A DNA stretch of 64,000 nt, taken from contig NC_090282.1 of assembly GCF_037392515.1 (NCBI RefSeq), forward strand, positions 55,700,843 to 55,764,842, written 5' to 3'. Positions within the stretch are counted from its first letter, which is position 1. Each line of letters starts with the position of its first letter. Below the pieces are notes generated by a model. It searched no databases, had not been told where the DNA came from, and saw only the letters and a list, made by a program, of their open reading frames with translations. Shown piece by piece: positions 30,914 to 42,900 of this stretch. The position numbers and the translations under genes are program-made. This stretch comes from Haliotis asinina (Eukaryota; Mollusca; Gastropoda; Lepetellida; Haliotidae).

Positions 30914-30982
30914 GTTTTTGTTTTTTTTGGGGGAGGGGTTTTGCTTGGTTTTTTTTTTTGGGGGGTGGGGTGGGGGGGGTTC
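30888..30982. repeat. Homopolymer T and G tract
   Basis: About 25 T, then T-rich sequence with gggggagggg, a further T run and ggggggtggggtgggggggg. The G-rich strand has four G runs within about 25 bases, enough for a G-quadruplex. Homopolymer lengths may be assembly-sensitive. Confidence 0.9.
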
Positions 30983-31042
30983 CCACACAGATGGGGCGAC
31001 AATGAGACAATGCGACATATTCACCTTAAAACTGTGGTGTTT

Positions 31043-31101
31043 TCGCATTGTCGCGCTTTGGACTACTAACAAATGATATCTTTCAAAGCGCGACAATGCG
31101 A
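31043..31101. repeat. 18-bp perfect inverted repeat
   Basis: TCGCATTGTCGCGCTTTG (31043-31060) pairs with its exact complement at 31084-31101 across a 23-base loop. Matching gaagggacat/atgtcccttc near 30843 and 31104 could be outer ends of a larger foldback element that includes the T/G tract. Confidence 0.75.
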
Positions 31102-32104
31102 TTATGTCCCTTCTACGATTCCAAATTAATCGCAGCAGATAATCCACACTCGAGTTGGAATCAGTCTTGTAAGAGGACACTCATTTCGGTCGATGGTCGG
31201 GATAACCTGATTGTTGGCCGCCCTACGTTTTACGTAGCCTATAATATCCATCACTACGTATTTTTATTTGACAAAGACCAGAATATTTAAAGACTGCTGG
31301 GATATAGTGAGAACATTGCAGAGGCTGGGAGCGTCGTACAAACATATACCCTACTCTCCTTCCCTTTCTTCTAGTATAGTTAAATGTTGATTTTATTAAT
31401 ATATCCGTTGATATCCTAAACAAACATGCAGGCAGCGATATGAGGTTCCCGGTGTCACCGTGATTCAGATATTTGATCGGTGCAAAAGACACGGATATAA
31501 TCGATAATGATACTGAAGATTCAGAGAATGTGTAATATACAGTGCAACGTATGTATACGGCAGCGTCTTTCGTCATGGTGTTCACTACAGCGATCGACGA
31601 TTATTATAAGTTCATATAATTAAGATATGGTATTTACGGGCGGTGTGACACCTCGCCGCGAACACAGAAGCTTGTAACACTGTCATCAATGTATGTACTG
31701 CCACTAACGGTGTCTTATCACTATCAGAACATACCTTGATGGCAGTTTCTAGCCTTTACAAGCCCTTGTGGCCTTGAGTTCATGAAAATTATGATCAACC
31801 ACCGCAACGCTCGATCAACTGGAGTTGCAGTATATTCGAATAAGAAAGGCACCCTGCCATATGGACTTCAATAAGACTTGAGTATACTTTAACAACATCT
31901 TTATTATATCATGATGCAACATATCAGTGTAGATTCTTATACCGTTGTCAGAAGTGCTTGCTTCATAACGGTTAAAAAATCTATACCGATACGTCGCATC
32001 AGCATATAATAAAGAAGCTGTTATCCACAAAGAAACGCCACTTTCTTATTATTCATCAACTTCTGAAATGACAATCAAACACATGATGTAGTCGAATGCA
32101 GTGC

Positions 32105-32192
32105 TACGGCGAGTTGCCTAAAGCTCCAGGCTAGTGATCCAACGAGGCTGAGGAGTCGGGATCGAGTCCAAACCATTCAGTGAGTATACTCT
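32105..32192 (+). repeat. Possible tRNA-derived SINE head
   Basis: gcgagttgcctaaagctcca ... aggagtcgggatcgagtcca resembles box A and box B spacing. No known tail follows; weak. Confidence 0.35.
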
Positions 32193-32542
32193 CTCGTCAG
32201 TTACCTTAATTCTGAACTGGAAAGGATCTACATACCTTTCACAACAATAAGGCATGAGTTTATCCAGAGTTTGTTAAATCATGTTGATGTTTATGAACTA
32301 AAACATTGAAAAACACCCCTTTAAGCTAGAATATCATTTTGAAGAGACTAAAGTTGTGTGTCTAACGACCTGCCTGCAAATATCGAATGTTGCAGCCTTT
32401 CAAGTCTCATGCTGTATTCCTTTGTGTTAGCCAATAAATATAAACTTACATATGGTATTTGACCCTATACCGGTAGATGTATGGTTGACTTGGTTCTGTT
32501 TGTTTCTATTTCTGATTGTATTGCAATGTGTTTTACATTCAG

Positions 32543-32748
32543 ATGACAAACACTGGGCTGATGAACATCGTGTTAGGTATCTCAAGCAATGCATGGATCA
32601 GTATACAAACTACATATTGTACGTTAAATCCGAGGCCCTCATTGCTAGAGTGGACTTGTTCATCACTGCCAAGCATCAGAATATGGAACATACCCGACAA
32701 CCACTTCTCGAAACCTACGCCTCGTTGGCCACGCTCATCAGACGTTAA
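32543..32748 (+). CDS. Candidate terminal exon, unrecognised
   Basis: A strong acceptor precedes it (pyrimidine-rich from 32490, ending acattcag at 32542). The phase-1 frame reads DDKHWADEHRVRYLKQCMDQ, then ILYVKSEALIARVDLFITAK, QNMEHTRQPLLETYASLATL and IRR before TAA. Third codon positions are C/G-rich compared with the surroundings. It looks helical and charged. The second frame is also open for about 70 codons, which weakens the call. No upstream exon identified. Confidence 0.35.
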
Positions 32749-34070
32749 GTCTTGCTGTTAGTTGCTAGTGGGTCTCTCAATTCAAAGGAAACCTCTATTG
32801 AAAAACACCAAAAGAACTACTACATGTCTATCGAGCTATTGAACGAGTGAATGTTACTTATGCCAAGAAACAATGCATTCAGCACATTGATTAAAGGGTG
32901 ACAGAGACGGCAAAGACCTCTGATGTCGACAAATATGTCTTATAGAGTGAGGGAACTAAATCAAAAGGAAAATCGGACAATGGCAGATCTTGATGAAAGA
33001 TCTTGCTTCTTATCTATTCCGTCATTCGTTCGTTGTTATGTAGATACCTCCTTCTCCCCACCCTGTGGCCGGGATTAGTCTGTGGTCCGGATTAACGTTC
33101 CCTTAGGGCAGCAGTTTTTTCAATGCGTCAGCTTAATTTGGGATGAAAACCCGAAGTCCCACTTGTTTACCACACAGGGTACGTAAAGGGCCCAGAATCG
33201 CAATCATGCATGCGCACGCTTGATCTTAGGTTCAGTGTCAGGTTTAATCCAGAAGTAGAGAACTATAGATCTGATATCGGTAGGATTGTTTCTCGGACAG
33301 TGGAAGTAAAGCTAGAAAATCAGTGAATCGTTATGAGGAAATCATAATTCTTGACGAAATGTTCCACCGGTGGACGGGTGTACCTAATTCATGAATTTGA
33401 TGCAGAATATGCCCGAGGCAACACAACCGATGATTCATTAAAACCAAATTTCATGAATGAAACTTATATCTGCTGTCTGCACGGTGATGGCTGACAACTG
33501 TGTACTGAGTAACATGGTTGTCTCTACAAGAGCAATTATCGGTGTTGACGTATCATCGATTATCTTGAAATACGCAAAACGCACTATTAATGTCTACCTA
33601 CATGTTCAGTTCCTTGTTTCTAACCAAACAGTTGCTGTATTTATGTGATAAATAAATGAAATAAAGTTAGCACACTTCAGCGGTAATTAGAAATACAGCT
33701 TACAGAATTATTTTGTACAGACTGCGTATATTGTTTACGTTTTGTGAAGCTTAAGTTGCTAATATATTTGTAAATGTGTTACTATGTAGCCCTGCAAACT
33801 GGCGATGTTGAGTGTTAGGTGGAAACTCCTTTCAACGGCACATCTATATCCATGCAACTACAACTCGGTCCTTCACGTCGTTGTATAATGAATGATTTTT
33901 ACATAGCGTCTCCTGCCCTCAGGACCGACCACTTAATCAGAAACTGCCGCTAAGTGAAGAGTGAGTTATCGATTGTATAGTCTTTGTGATCAACCAAGTG
34001 TTTAGATGTCCATTGTTGATCTGTCGCACCACTAGACGGTTATACAGGATAAAATACAACGTGGTTTCAG

Positions 34071-34264
34071 GTAACAATGTGTGGCACTTGAAGGACAGAA
34101 GTGGAGTTTATACAGAGCATGCCATCACAGATCGTATAGGCCACTCCATGTTAGACCCAGAACAATATGAACAGACGATTCCAAGGAATCCAACACTGAC
34201 AGACGTATCTGTTCAGGTTTCTCCAGGGCCTGGAGAACTTACCCTGATTATTAGACCCAGGTAG
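34071..34264 (+). CDS. Candidate terminal exon, unrecognised
   Basis: Preceded by acaacgtggtttcag (acceptor, phase 1). Reads NNVWHLKDRSGVYTEHAITD, GHSMLDPEQYEQTIPRNPTL and VQVSPGPGELTLIIRPR before TAG at 34262-34264. Composition is protein-like and the stop is followed by an interspersed repeat. I cannot name a family. It may be in the same transcript as 32543-32748, which has the same strand and phase, but both end in stops, so they would be alternatives. Confidence 0.35.
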
Positions 34265-34377
34265 CCCACGACGTGGAACGAAACTAAATGAGTGTCTGAA
34301 TGCTACTTACATTTAATAAACCCAAAGAACGCACGTGACGGGAGAGATATTCATCACCTATGCGCTTACAGATATCT

Positions 34378-34592
34378 GAGTGAGTTTAGTTTTAAGCCGC
34401 ACTATTCCTTCTATATGGCGGCGGTCTGTAAATAATCGAGTCTGGACCAGTCAACCCAGTGATCAACAGCATGAGCATCGATCTGCGCTATTGGGAACAG
34501 ATGACATGAGTCAACTGATGACCAACCGATCCCGTTCGTCGTCTCATACGAGAAGCATGAAGGCCAATATTCTAACTCGGATCTTCACGGCT
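34378..34592 (+). repeat. Abalone interspersed repeat copy
   Basis: gagtgagtttagttttaagc ... tctggaccagtcaacccagt ... gatcttcacgg. Same family as 28158-28415, with small deletions. Confidence 0.85.
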
Positions 34593-35603
34593 AGCAGATA
34601 TATGAAAAGCGATGATAAAGAAAGAAACTGTCAGCGGGTCGATTCCATAGTTTGACTGTTCATTCTTTCGTCTTTATTACGAATGGATCGACCTCTGAAT
34701 TAGAATGGTTATGTTTTTTAAAAAGTTAGCAAACACGCTATCATATTTACCACTGCATGTCATATGTACACAACGGATGAGATACTGACTTAGATCTAGT
34801 ACTGTTCTATAGATATGACCTAAACTCTATCGCAAGCAGATGGAAATTCGTATCAGGATACGACGGATTTGATACATTTCAAAGTATTATTCTTTGAAAG
34901 ATTCCTCAGCTTGACACCCTCACCGATGCTAGTCTTTTTGATAATCTAGCGAGCGAGATACCCGGCGAAACTGAACCATCTTTATGTTTGTGGCTGTATA
35001 TGATTGTTCATTAATGTCGTGCTTGTATATGGCATTCATGTGATTATGGTTGTCCATGATATTGTTTGCCTGCCTTCACCCAATCCCCGGCATGACGAAG
35101 CAAACAAGGAGTAATCGCGGCCAGTCTATTTAAACCCCGGGTTGGGGTGGCGTAAATAGCATTAATAAATGGCTGTGAGTTCAAATTATTTTCACATGGT
35201 ATGGACCTCATCCCCTTCAGAAAGTAATTTGTCATTGAATACCTTCACTGTCTAAATATTAGTTATGGGACTGCATCTTGCCAGGGGTGGTTACAGAGCC
35301 CCGCCAGCATCACGGACGTGCAACTAAAGACAGGTCTGTTTAATAAATGGGTTTCTTTAATGCTTATAACTTGACCCCTACATGATTGAACATGTGTATC
35401 AAAATTATATATTACCCCCGTGGTTAAGCAACTAACGTGCGCAGTCCTTTGAATTGCTCGAGATTCATGTAATTTGTGTATAAATGTTGAATTTGCACTG
35501 AATTTTGCAAAATCCATTTGTAAAAAAGCCGTATTGAATTCAGGTATAAAATGTGTAGAGAAATAATATATTTCATTACCACATCGTATGGCAGTAAGGA
35601 AAC

Positions 35604-36321
35604 ATGCCGAGGTTAACAGCACAGCAGAGAAAGCGAGCTATTGGTATGCTGGCTTTGGGAGCGACGCCGTCCCACGTTGCAAGGTTCATGAATTGTTCAA
35701 ACGAACAATCCAATGTTGACTCGGGAACATCGTCGTCGAGGTCTGAGGTGGCGAGAATTGTTGAGCTCTCTGGTCCAGGGTTCTTACAGACGAAAGAGTT
35801 AAAACCCAACGGTAGACAATTGGTATAGCGGAGACGGGGAGAACGTACATGACGTTGCTGCGTACAACAAAAATCCACTATGGTGTTGGAAGCGTTATGG
35901 TCTGGGGAGGGATTTGTGACGAAATGAAGATTGATCTTAACGTGATTCATGGTAATCTAACAACTGCACAGTACATCGATGACGTTTTGGGACCAGTCGC
36001 CGTGCCTTCCGTGCAGAGTCATCAACGTACCGTGTTCCAACAAGACACGGTCACACCTCACAAGGCACGCATCAGTATGGACCTCATTCGTGCCCAGAAT
36101 GTGATGTTACTTCCTTGGCCAGCTCATCTCGATCATCGATTGAACATCTGTGGGGCCACCTTGGACGATAAATCAACAAGCAATAGCCACCAATACCGAC
36201 AAGTGAAGAATGGTGGGGAATCCCGATACATGTGATCAGACGACTGACATCATCTGCAAGACGTCGCGTTCATGCTTGCAAACATGGCAAGGGTGACCAT
36301 ACACGATATGTACGATATTAA
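35604..36321 (+). pseudogene. Tc1-like transposase relic, internally deleted
   Basis: Starts MPRLTAQQRKRAIGMLALGA (HTH start), then loses most of the DNA-binding region and the first catalytic Asp. After stops it resumes with YGVGSVMVWGGICDE, NLTTAQYIDDVLGP, VFQQDTVTPHKARISMD and VMLLPWPA. A frameshift near 36130 moves the SIEHLWGHLGR remnant to another frame. The tail IPIHVIRRLTSSARRRVHAC is recognisable in frame 1 up to about 36321. No terminal inverted repeats could be found. An old, inactive copy of a lineage different from the one at 62.65 kb. Confidence 0.85.
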
Positions 36322-36329
36322 ACTGCCTA

Positions 36330-38430
36330 TCGTCACTTTAGAACAGATGGTGCTCGAATACCTTGATTCAGTTGTATAGAGTATTCATTCATATCTGTAG
36401 TTCGCACTGTCACGATTCAGAATGTTGTAAAACCGTTAGTTTTCCAAATATGATTGTTAAACTTTCAAAATGTGAGATTGTTGCTTTGTGACATGTTACA
36501 AGAGCGAGGTGACGTTTCCTTCGGCCGTGAGATATATTAACTTATGTTATAAATTCGAAGGTATTTGAAGCGTATATAATGTAGAAAGGATGCCACAGGT
36601 AATATATGATATACGTATAGATTCCCCATGACCTGTTAGAGATTTGCGATTGTGTTCGACAAAGTGAAGGAATGTTTTACAATTTTCTAACGGTTTATTT
36701 TTTTCGATTAATCACAGTGAGTTCTATAAATCGACATGGAAGGACTTTCTCCTGGCACCAATGCCTCCTCACAAACCAAAGGAGTGGCAGGTGTAAATCA
36801 TTCATTAAGCCTAGGAGGAAAAGACTGCGAGATCTCTGAATTATAACTTTGCAATGATTGTATTGATGCTAGAGGTCTGGGCTGTATCACATATTGAACT
36901 TGGCGTGTATTGCTCAGTCACGCGGAGTGTTTGATTATAATTGCATATATTGTGCAGACCGACATTGTTATTAGCAGCTAGCTTTAACATGGGAGAAATA
37001 TAAAATCACATTGACTTCGCTTTGTTTGACGTCGAAACATATGCCAAATGTCTACCGATTGCTCCACTGATTGGTGGATTACCCATCAATCGTCATAGCG
37101 ACGGGTGTAAGTGTGCAGACGTGAACAAAATGCTTGTTCCATTCGTACATCTATATTAGCATTATAACGACTAAACATGAAAGGATATAACGTTAATGTT
37201 GCACTTAACTCAAACTTAATATGATATAAAGAGGCCCAAGAAATTTCAAAGTAAAAGTATTTTGATGATTAACATATAGAATGCGGACAAATTTGTGTTT
37301 AATGAGAATGTTTAGTAACACTTTGGTCGTGAATCTTGATGAAAGGTTCTGAAATGACCCCGAAACGTTCTGTGTCAAGAATTAAAGAAAAACTTAATCC
37401 ATAAAAGATCTTGGTCATATATAACAGCTTCTAAATGCCGCTAGACGACATTTCGACATAGATGCTAATGCCTTTGACAGGCAAGCGTTTAGATTCCACA
37501 GAGTTTCAGACCAACTGTTGTTTTGCTGCTGCAACATTTCCGCTAAGAGGAGTGGAATTTTATTTTCAGTTTCCCCAATTTATGTAGTTTTATGCGACCG
37601 ACGACGTATATAGTAACTGTTATATTTACCACTGTTATGTGTACAATTCTCAACAGTCACTTGGAAATCGTCACAGATACCTTCTATTGCGTATAGATTA
37701 TTGCTTGAGATGGTGTTTTCCCCAAATACATGTCATTGACATAGTTTTAGATTTTCTTCTCACGTATCTCTGATTTGAAAAGTCGCTTTGTGAAACACCA
37801 TTAGTTGAAAGGCCATATCCATTCTGCAGAGGCAATGACACTGCCTGCTAATATAAATTTTTGAAATTTTTTTTTGAAATTTTATTGTTCAAAATGTATC
37901 TATTCGTCTTTTTCAGGAAATCTTCAATATATAAACAGCTGAAACTGTTGAATGTAGAGATAAACCTACTGCGAGGTTATTATCAGTCTCCAGGGGATCT
38001 GTTATACTTTTAATGCCTGGCAACACTCACACGCCAAATGGCCTAAGTACGTGTACGTAAACAGGGTAAGAGGCATTTTCCCTGAGTCTTATTTCCAAGT
38101 TTGATTGTTGCTGCGTCTTTGACGACACAGCTTGTCTTCTCGCCATGGGAACAAGTACCATCGGCAGATACCCATTCCTGTGAAGGACCTTTATCTCGCC
38201 CACTGAAACATCAGCTGAAAGCAGGACTATTATCCTATCAGTTTGTTGTTTTGACCGTGTGCCTCGAAATGCAAGAATAATTACATTTGACCGAATTTCA
38301 CCGAATTAAGTGGCCATCTTACTTCATTACTTCCACGAGAAGCCATTAGGCCCACGCCCATTCTGAATGTTGCATTCAAGCATAAGGAACTCAAATCCAG
38401 AACTGAGGACATGTTGTAGATATGTTTGTT
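36330..38430. other. Intergenic: nothing supported
   Basis: AT-rich sequence after the Tc1 relic; no frame above 60 codons and no recognised repeat until the abalone-repeat fragment at 38432. Confidence 0.55.
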
Positions 38431-38431
38431 G

Positions 38432-38520
38432 TTTAACTGCACCGCAATATTCCTATAAGGCGGTGGTTTGGAAATATTCTAGTCCTGACCAGGCAATCTA
38501 CTGATCAACAACTTGAAAAG
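38432..38520 (+). repeat. Abalone interspersed repeat, short fragment
   Basis: ccgcaatattcctataaggc ... agtcctgaccaggcaatcta; ends after gatcaacaacttgaa. Confidence 0.6.
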
Positions 38521-38667
38521 AGTGACGATGAAAGACAATTTTACTCACAAATCGCGTGGAGTTCGTTCTACCAAATATATCATAAAATTCATATATTTTC
38601 TCCAGGGGCAAATGAAACTCATGCGGTCTGTACTTCCTCAAAGAGTGTTGAAAAGGGTATCTTCAGC

Positions 38668-38805
38668 TGAGTGTATGAGTGAGTGAGAGAGTGCATTTGG
38701 CTCGGTAATATTCTAGCCACACCACGAAAGGGACACAAATGTGGGGCTTCACACATTGCATCTATGTGGAGGCTCGTACACTTAGTCGCCATGCTACTCT
38801 CGACC
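38668..38805 (-). repeat. tRNA-derived SINE, reverse diverged copy
   Basis: gtatgagtgagtgagagagt, cggtaatattctagccacac, cttcacacattgcatctatg, then ttagtcgccatgctactctc. Confidence 0.68.
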
Positions 38806-38952
38806 CTATTTTCACTTAAAGGGACAGTACGTTACAAAAAATTCACAAAGGTAGTAAAATGGTGCATTTATTGATTAACTAGTGCATTTATTGGGACGGC
38901 ATTGTTCTATACAAATGAAATACAGTCAATGTGATGATAAGTGACTAGCTGT

Positions 38953-38969
38953 GTATGTATGTATGTATG

Positions 38970-39003
<34 letters not shown>

Positions 39004-39160
39004 TGAATGTATGTATGTATGTATGTATGTATGTATGTATGTATGTATGTATGTATGTATGTATGTATGTATGAATGTATGTATGTATGTATGAATGTAT
39101 GTATGTATGTATGTATATGTGTGTGTGCCTGCGTGCCTGCGTGTGTGTATGTGTGCATGT
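38953..39160. repeat. (GTAT)n microsatellite with (GT)n edge
   Basis: About 40 tetranucleotide units with rare gaat and tata variants, ending in tgtgtgtg/tgcgtgcc. It produces Met-Tyr-Val-Cys and Ile-His-Thr-Tyr frames that are not genes. Confidence 0.95.
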
Positions 39161-39315
39161 GTAATGTGTTATATATACATATGTATTTAACACAATATGC
39201 AAGGTGGTCAAGCAAAGTAATCAAATTGCTGCAGTATATCACAGGGAAAACTAGCACACGTTACCTGCTGTTACAAACAGCATGGTATTACTTACTTTGG
39301 AACAGCCTAACCACA

Positions 39316-39352
39316 TCACACACACACACACACACGCACGCAAAAAAAAAAA

Positions 39353-39386
<34 letters not shown>
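39316..39386. repeat. (CA)n-(A)n-(CA)n microsatellite
   Basis: cacacacacacacacacgca, a run of A, then acacacacacac. Low-complexity, just downstream (minus sense) of the end of the DUF4239-like gene. Confidence 0.92.
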
Positions 39387-39390
<4 letters not shown>

Positions 39391-39948
39391 AACCTATCGT
39401 GTGAGTGTCTTCTTCCTCGTTGCCCTTATCAACGCGACTAATGTTGGTGTTTTCCATGTATGATGATACGGAAAGCGAGTGCGCGAACAATTCCATACTT
39501 GCATTTCAGTTTTGAAAGTAGAAGCACTCTAAGAAATATGAATACGCAAATGTATACATGACGTTAAACAGTACTTGAGAACGCCCGTCACATATATACA
39601 CAACAGAACACACGCACCGCCCATTTGTTAAATGTCACTGTGCAACAGTTTATCCTATGACACAGACAGAGAGGATAAATGGACACACGAAACCTTTGAA
39701 GACAATTTACCGTGGCAGTGCATTAAGTCTACTTCATTCCCATTACTAGGGCCTCTCATGTAAGTATGTACGTTTAACACGACACATACAGTGCCAGGGC
39801 AGTCAACTCCAGTAGTTCCGTCATCACGAGGACATGTACGTGAACGTCAGTGTTTCCCCATTTCAGCCAGCACTATGGGTACCGACACAATCATTCTGTT
39901 ACCATCTCTCCACAATAAAGGGCAGGTGTAGCTTCTGTCACACTGTTG

Positions 39949-42900
39949 TTACCACGCTTGCATTCTGTCCTTTTCTGGTTTCGTCTTTGTGTGCGCACCA
40001 GCTTTGTAAGCACCAGCTGGATGTTTGTCCGGGTAGAAGACCAGGTTGCCGTGTCCCATCTTCGCCAGCTCATACATGGCGGCCAGTCTCTCGATGACCA
40101 CCTCCAACACGGACAGGTCCACTCTGAAGAAACCACTGAAAGGCGAATCGAGGTCAGATACGACGTAGCACAGCATACTGATGGAGAAGACAGTGATGAT
40201 GCACATGACAAGCTCCATTCGGTAGGAGTATGCGTGAAGGAGGAGGATTCCTATGAAGGAGAAGAACCCCAGTGTCTCCAAAAACGCCCACCTGAAGTCA
40301 GAAGGTCATGTTGGTAGAGACGGAAAACTATTCAGAGAAAACAATGTCATATACATGTAACAATGCGTATGGGTCATGTACGGAAACAATGAGCATGGGT
40401 CGTGTACATGTAACAATGCGTATATGTTGTGTACAGGAAACAATGCGTATGGATCACGTACAAGAAACAATGCGCATGTGTCATGCACAGGAAACAATGC
40501 GTATGGGCCATGTACAGGAAAACAATGCGTGTGAGTCATGTACAGGAAACAATGCGTGTGGGTCATGTACAGGAAACAATGTGTGTGGGTCATGTACAGG
40601 AAACAATGCATGTGAGTCATCTACAAGAAACAATGCGCATAGGTCATGTACAGGAAACAATGCGTATGGGTCATGTACAGGAAACAATGCGGCTGAGTCA
40701 TGTACAAGAAACAATGCGTGTGGGCCATGTACAGGAAACAATGCGCATGGATCATGTACAGGAAACAGTGCGTGTGGGTCATGTTTCCTATGTGCGTATG
40801 GGTCATGTACAGGAAACAATGCGTTCTCCTTCTTACGGAACCTGCTCCGAACTAACTAAACATGTTCTAAACATGTACGTACTTACCTACGATATTAATA
40901 ACTATTCAAATTTCCTATGTATAAAACAGACAGCCCATAAACGTATATGTTTAATGCTAACATACTGTTAGATCCCGGATTTCACTTTCATTTGGATGTG
41001 CGAAACTTAACATAACAGTATTATTTGCACGGGGTTTTCATTATGTGAAGCAGATGTATATACCGATTGATTGATTGATTGATTGATTGTTGGCTGCTTG
41101 ATTCTGAACGCCGCATTTAGCAATATTCCACCTACACGTCAGAGGTCTGTACATAATCGAGTCTGGACCAGATAATTCAGTTTTGTGTGTCATGAGTGTC
41201 CATCTCCGAAATAGGAATATATGTCAACAAAGTAAGGGAGCCTGACCACCCGATACCGTCAGTCATCTCTTGCGATAAGCAGTGGTTGTTGAAGGCCAAT
41301 TCTGACCGTGATCTTTACGGGTGTATCATGCGTGACGGATGTGATGAATATGTGTTCGCTGTCACAACGATGCCCCTTTTCTGCCCACAGAATTACTTAC
41401 TTGAGCGGATGTATCCGTGCGTGGAGAATACCCATCCGGTCGGAACAAACGCTGTTCAGAAAGATGATGTTACTGATGATTTTCTCGAGTAGCACTCTGT
41501 CCACGTGATGTTTACTGTCTGTGTCCACGTGTCGCAGAATATCCACAACAGTCCAAATTTTGACTGAAACAACAACAACAGGGAATAACTCGGCGTCATC
41601 TATCCTATTCTGTAAATTATGTTCATTTCGATATGTACTTTCCCTTCCCGTCTGCACTACTCATCTATGAGATTACAGATTATACAGATGCGTCAGATTA
41701 TAGCACTAACTTATTTATTTCTTTATTTTCCAAACACAACGAGGTCTATGAGGTCAGGCCTGGGGTATTAAATCTATGAGGTTAGTTTCTGAGGTATTAA
41801 TTTGCCCTTTTTTCCCCTTTGTACATCATAGATAAAAGGTTAAAACGATTTTAAACAAACTTCCTTGTCCTGATTATAGTAAGGACTCTAACATTCACTT
41901 TTGTTACCAACGCTTGCGTTGTTATTAACAATTACTGATCAATAAGTATAGATGTAAGCTAGCATGTACATTAAACGTTGTCGGTGCGCCATCAGTGTTT
42001 CACTGCAATGCAATAACTTGATCCTTGCCACGACATAACCTTGAACGTTAAACGCTTTATGTCAGACTCAGGAATCAGTTTCGTCCCCCAAGCGTGGAAC
42101 TTTAAATATGCAGTATGATGACATGAACTCTATGGATCCCAGCACCAACAGTACATGCAAATTCAAAGACGCTACGACACACAGAGAGATGTTTTTCTCT
42201 GAGCTTATGTATCGACCACCGAGGTTGCACACAGGAGGATAGAGTGTCACATGTATTGGCATGCTCAGCTTCAAATATTAATGTAATATCAATTGAGTTT
42301 TATGATAGCCTTAATGCATCTTATCAACAATCAATAAAAAAGATTTTACGGCGTGAGTGTACCAGGAAACGCAGCTTTTCATGACATATCAATCACGATC
42401 GGTGTGCGTCGGGGTGCAATGATTTGATGTCGATCTCTGAACATTTGTGGAACATAAATATTGCACGCTGTTGACGCGAGTTTCGCACATTGTACATTAT
42501 ACAGGTGTTTGACGTAAGTGAAAGAAGAAAGATTTATTATCATGAGGTGACAACTAAAGCCACTAGGCTATGTCCTAGTTTTCGGGGGTCAATATTGTTC
42601 AAGAAATAAACATGTTTATGGACTAGCATAATGTGCACCTCTGCACTGTCTCAGATGGAGACAGTCTTAAACACTTTTTTTCTCTACTACTCTATTTTAA
42701 CAGCTGGTCCAACATTGAAAATTGGTACCTCAGTACACGTCTCCCTGTTCAACCATGTATTAATGACTACATTGATTTCTTTGTTACCGTTGTAGTTTTA
42801 CGACCATGCAGTACCAAAACAAGTTTTGTTTACCACATACAATACGCATCTGTCATTTTTGTAAAATGCGTGCGCTGGCAGTGCGCAAAAGGTTTCATTG

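Noticed and set aside
31223..31585. 120-codon minus-strand frame
   Set aside because: No helpful splice sites, no recognisable motif and unremarkable composition; probably chance.
31815..32030. Minus frame reading WITASLLYADATYRYRFFNR
   Set aside because: An acceptor-like site exists upstream (gattgtcatttcag), but the frame has stops between it and this segment, so no exon can be built.
34380..34655. 91-codon plus-strand frame
   Set aside because: Lies inside an abalone interspersed repeat copy.
38907..39496. Tyr/Val/Cys/Met and Ile/His/Thr frames
   Set aside because: Translations of (gtat)n and (ca)n microsatellites.
40306..40971. Several 100-180 codon frames on both strands
   Set aside because: Generated by the 27-bp minisatellite in an intron.
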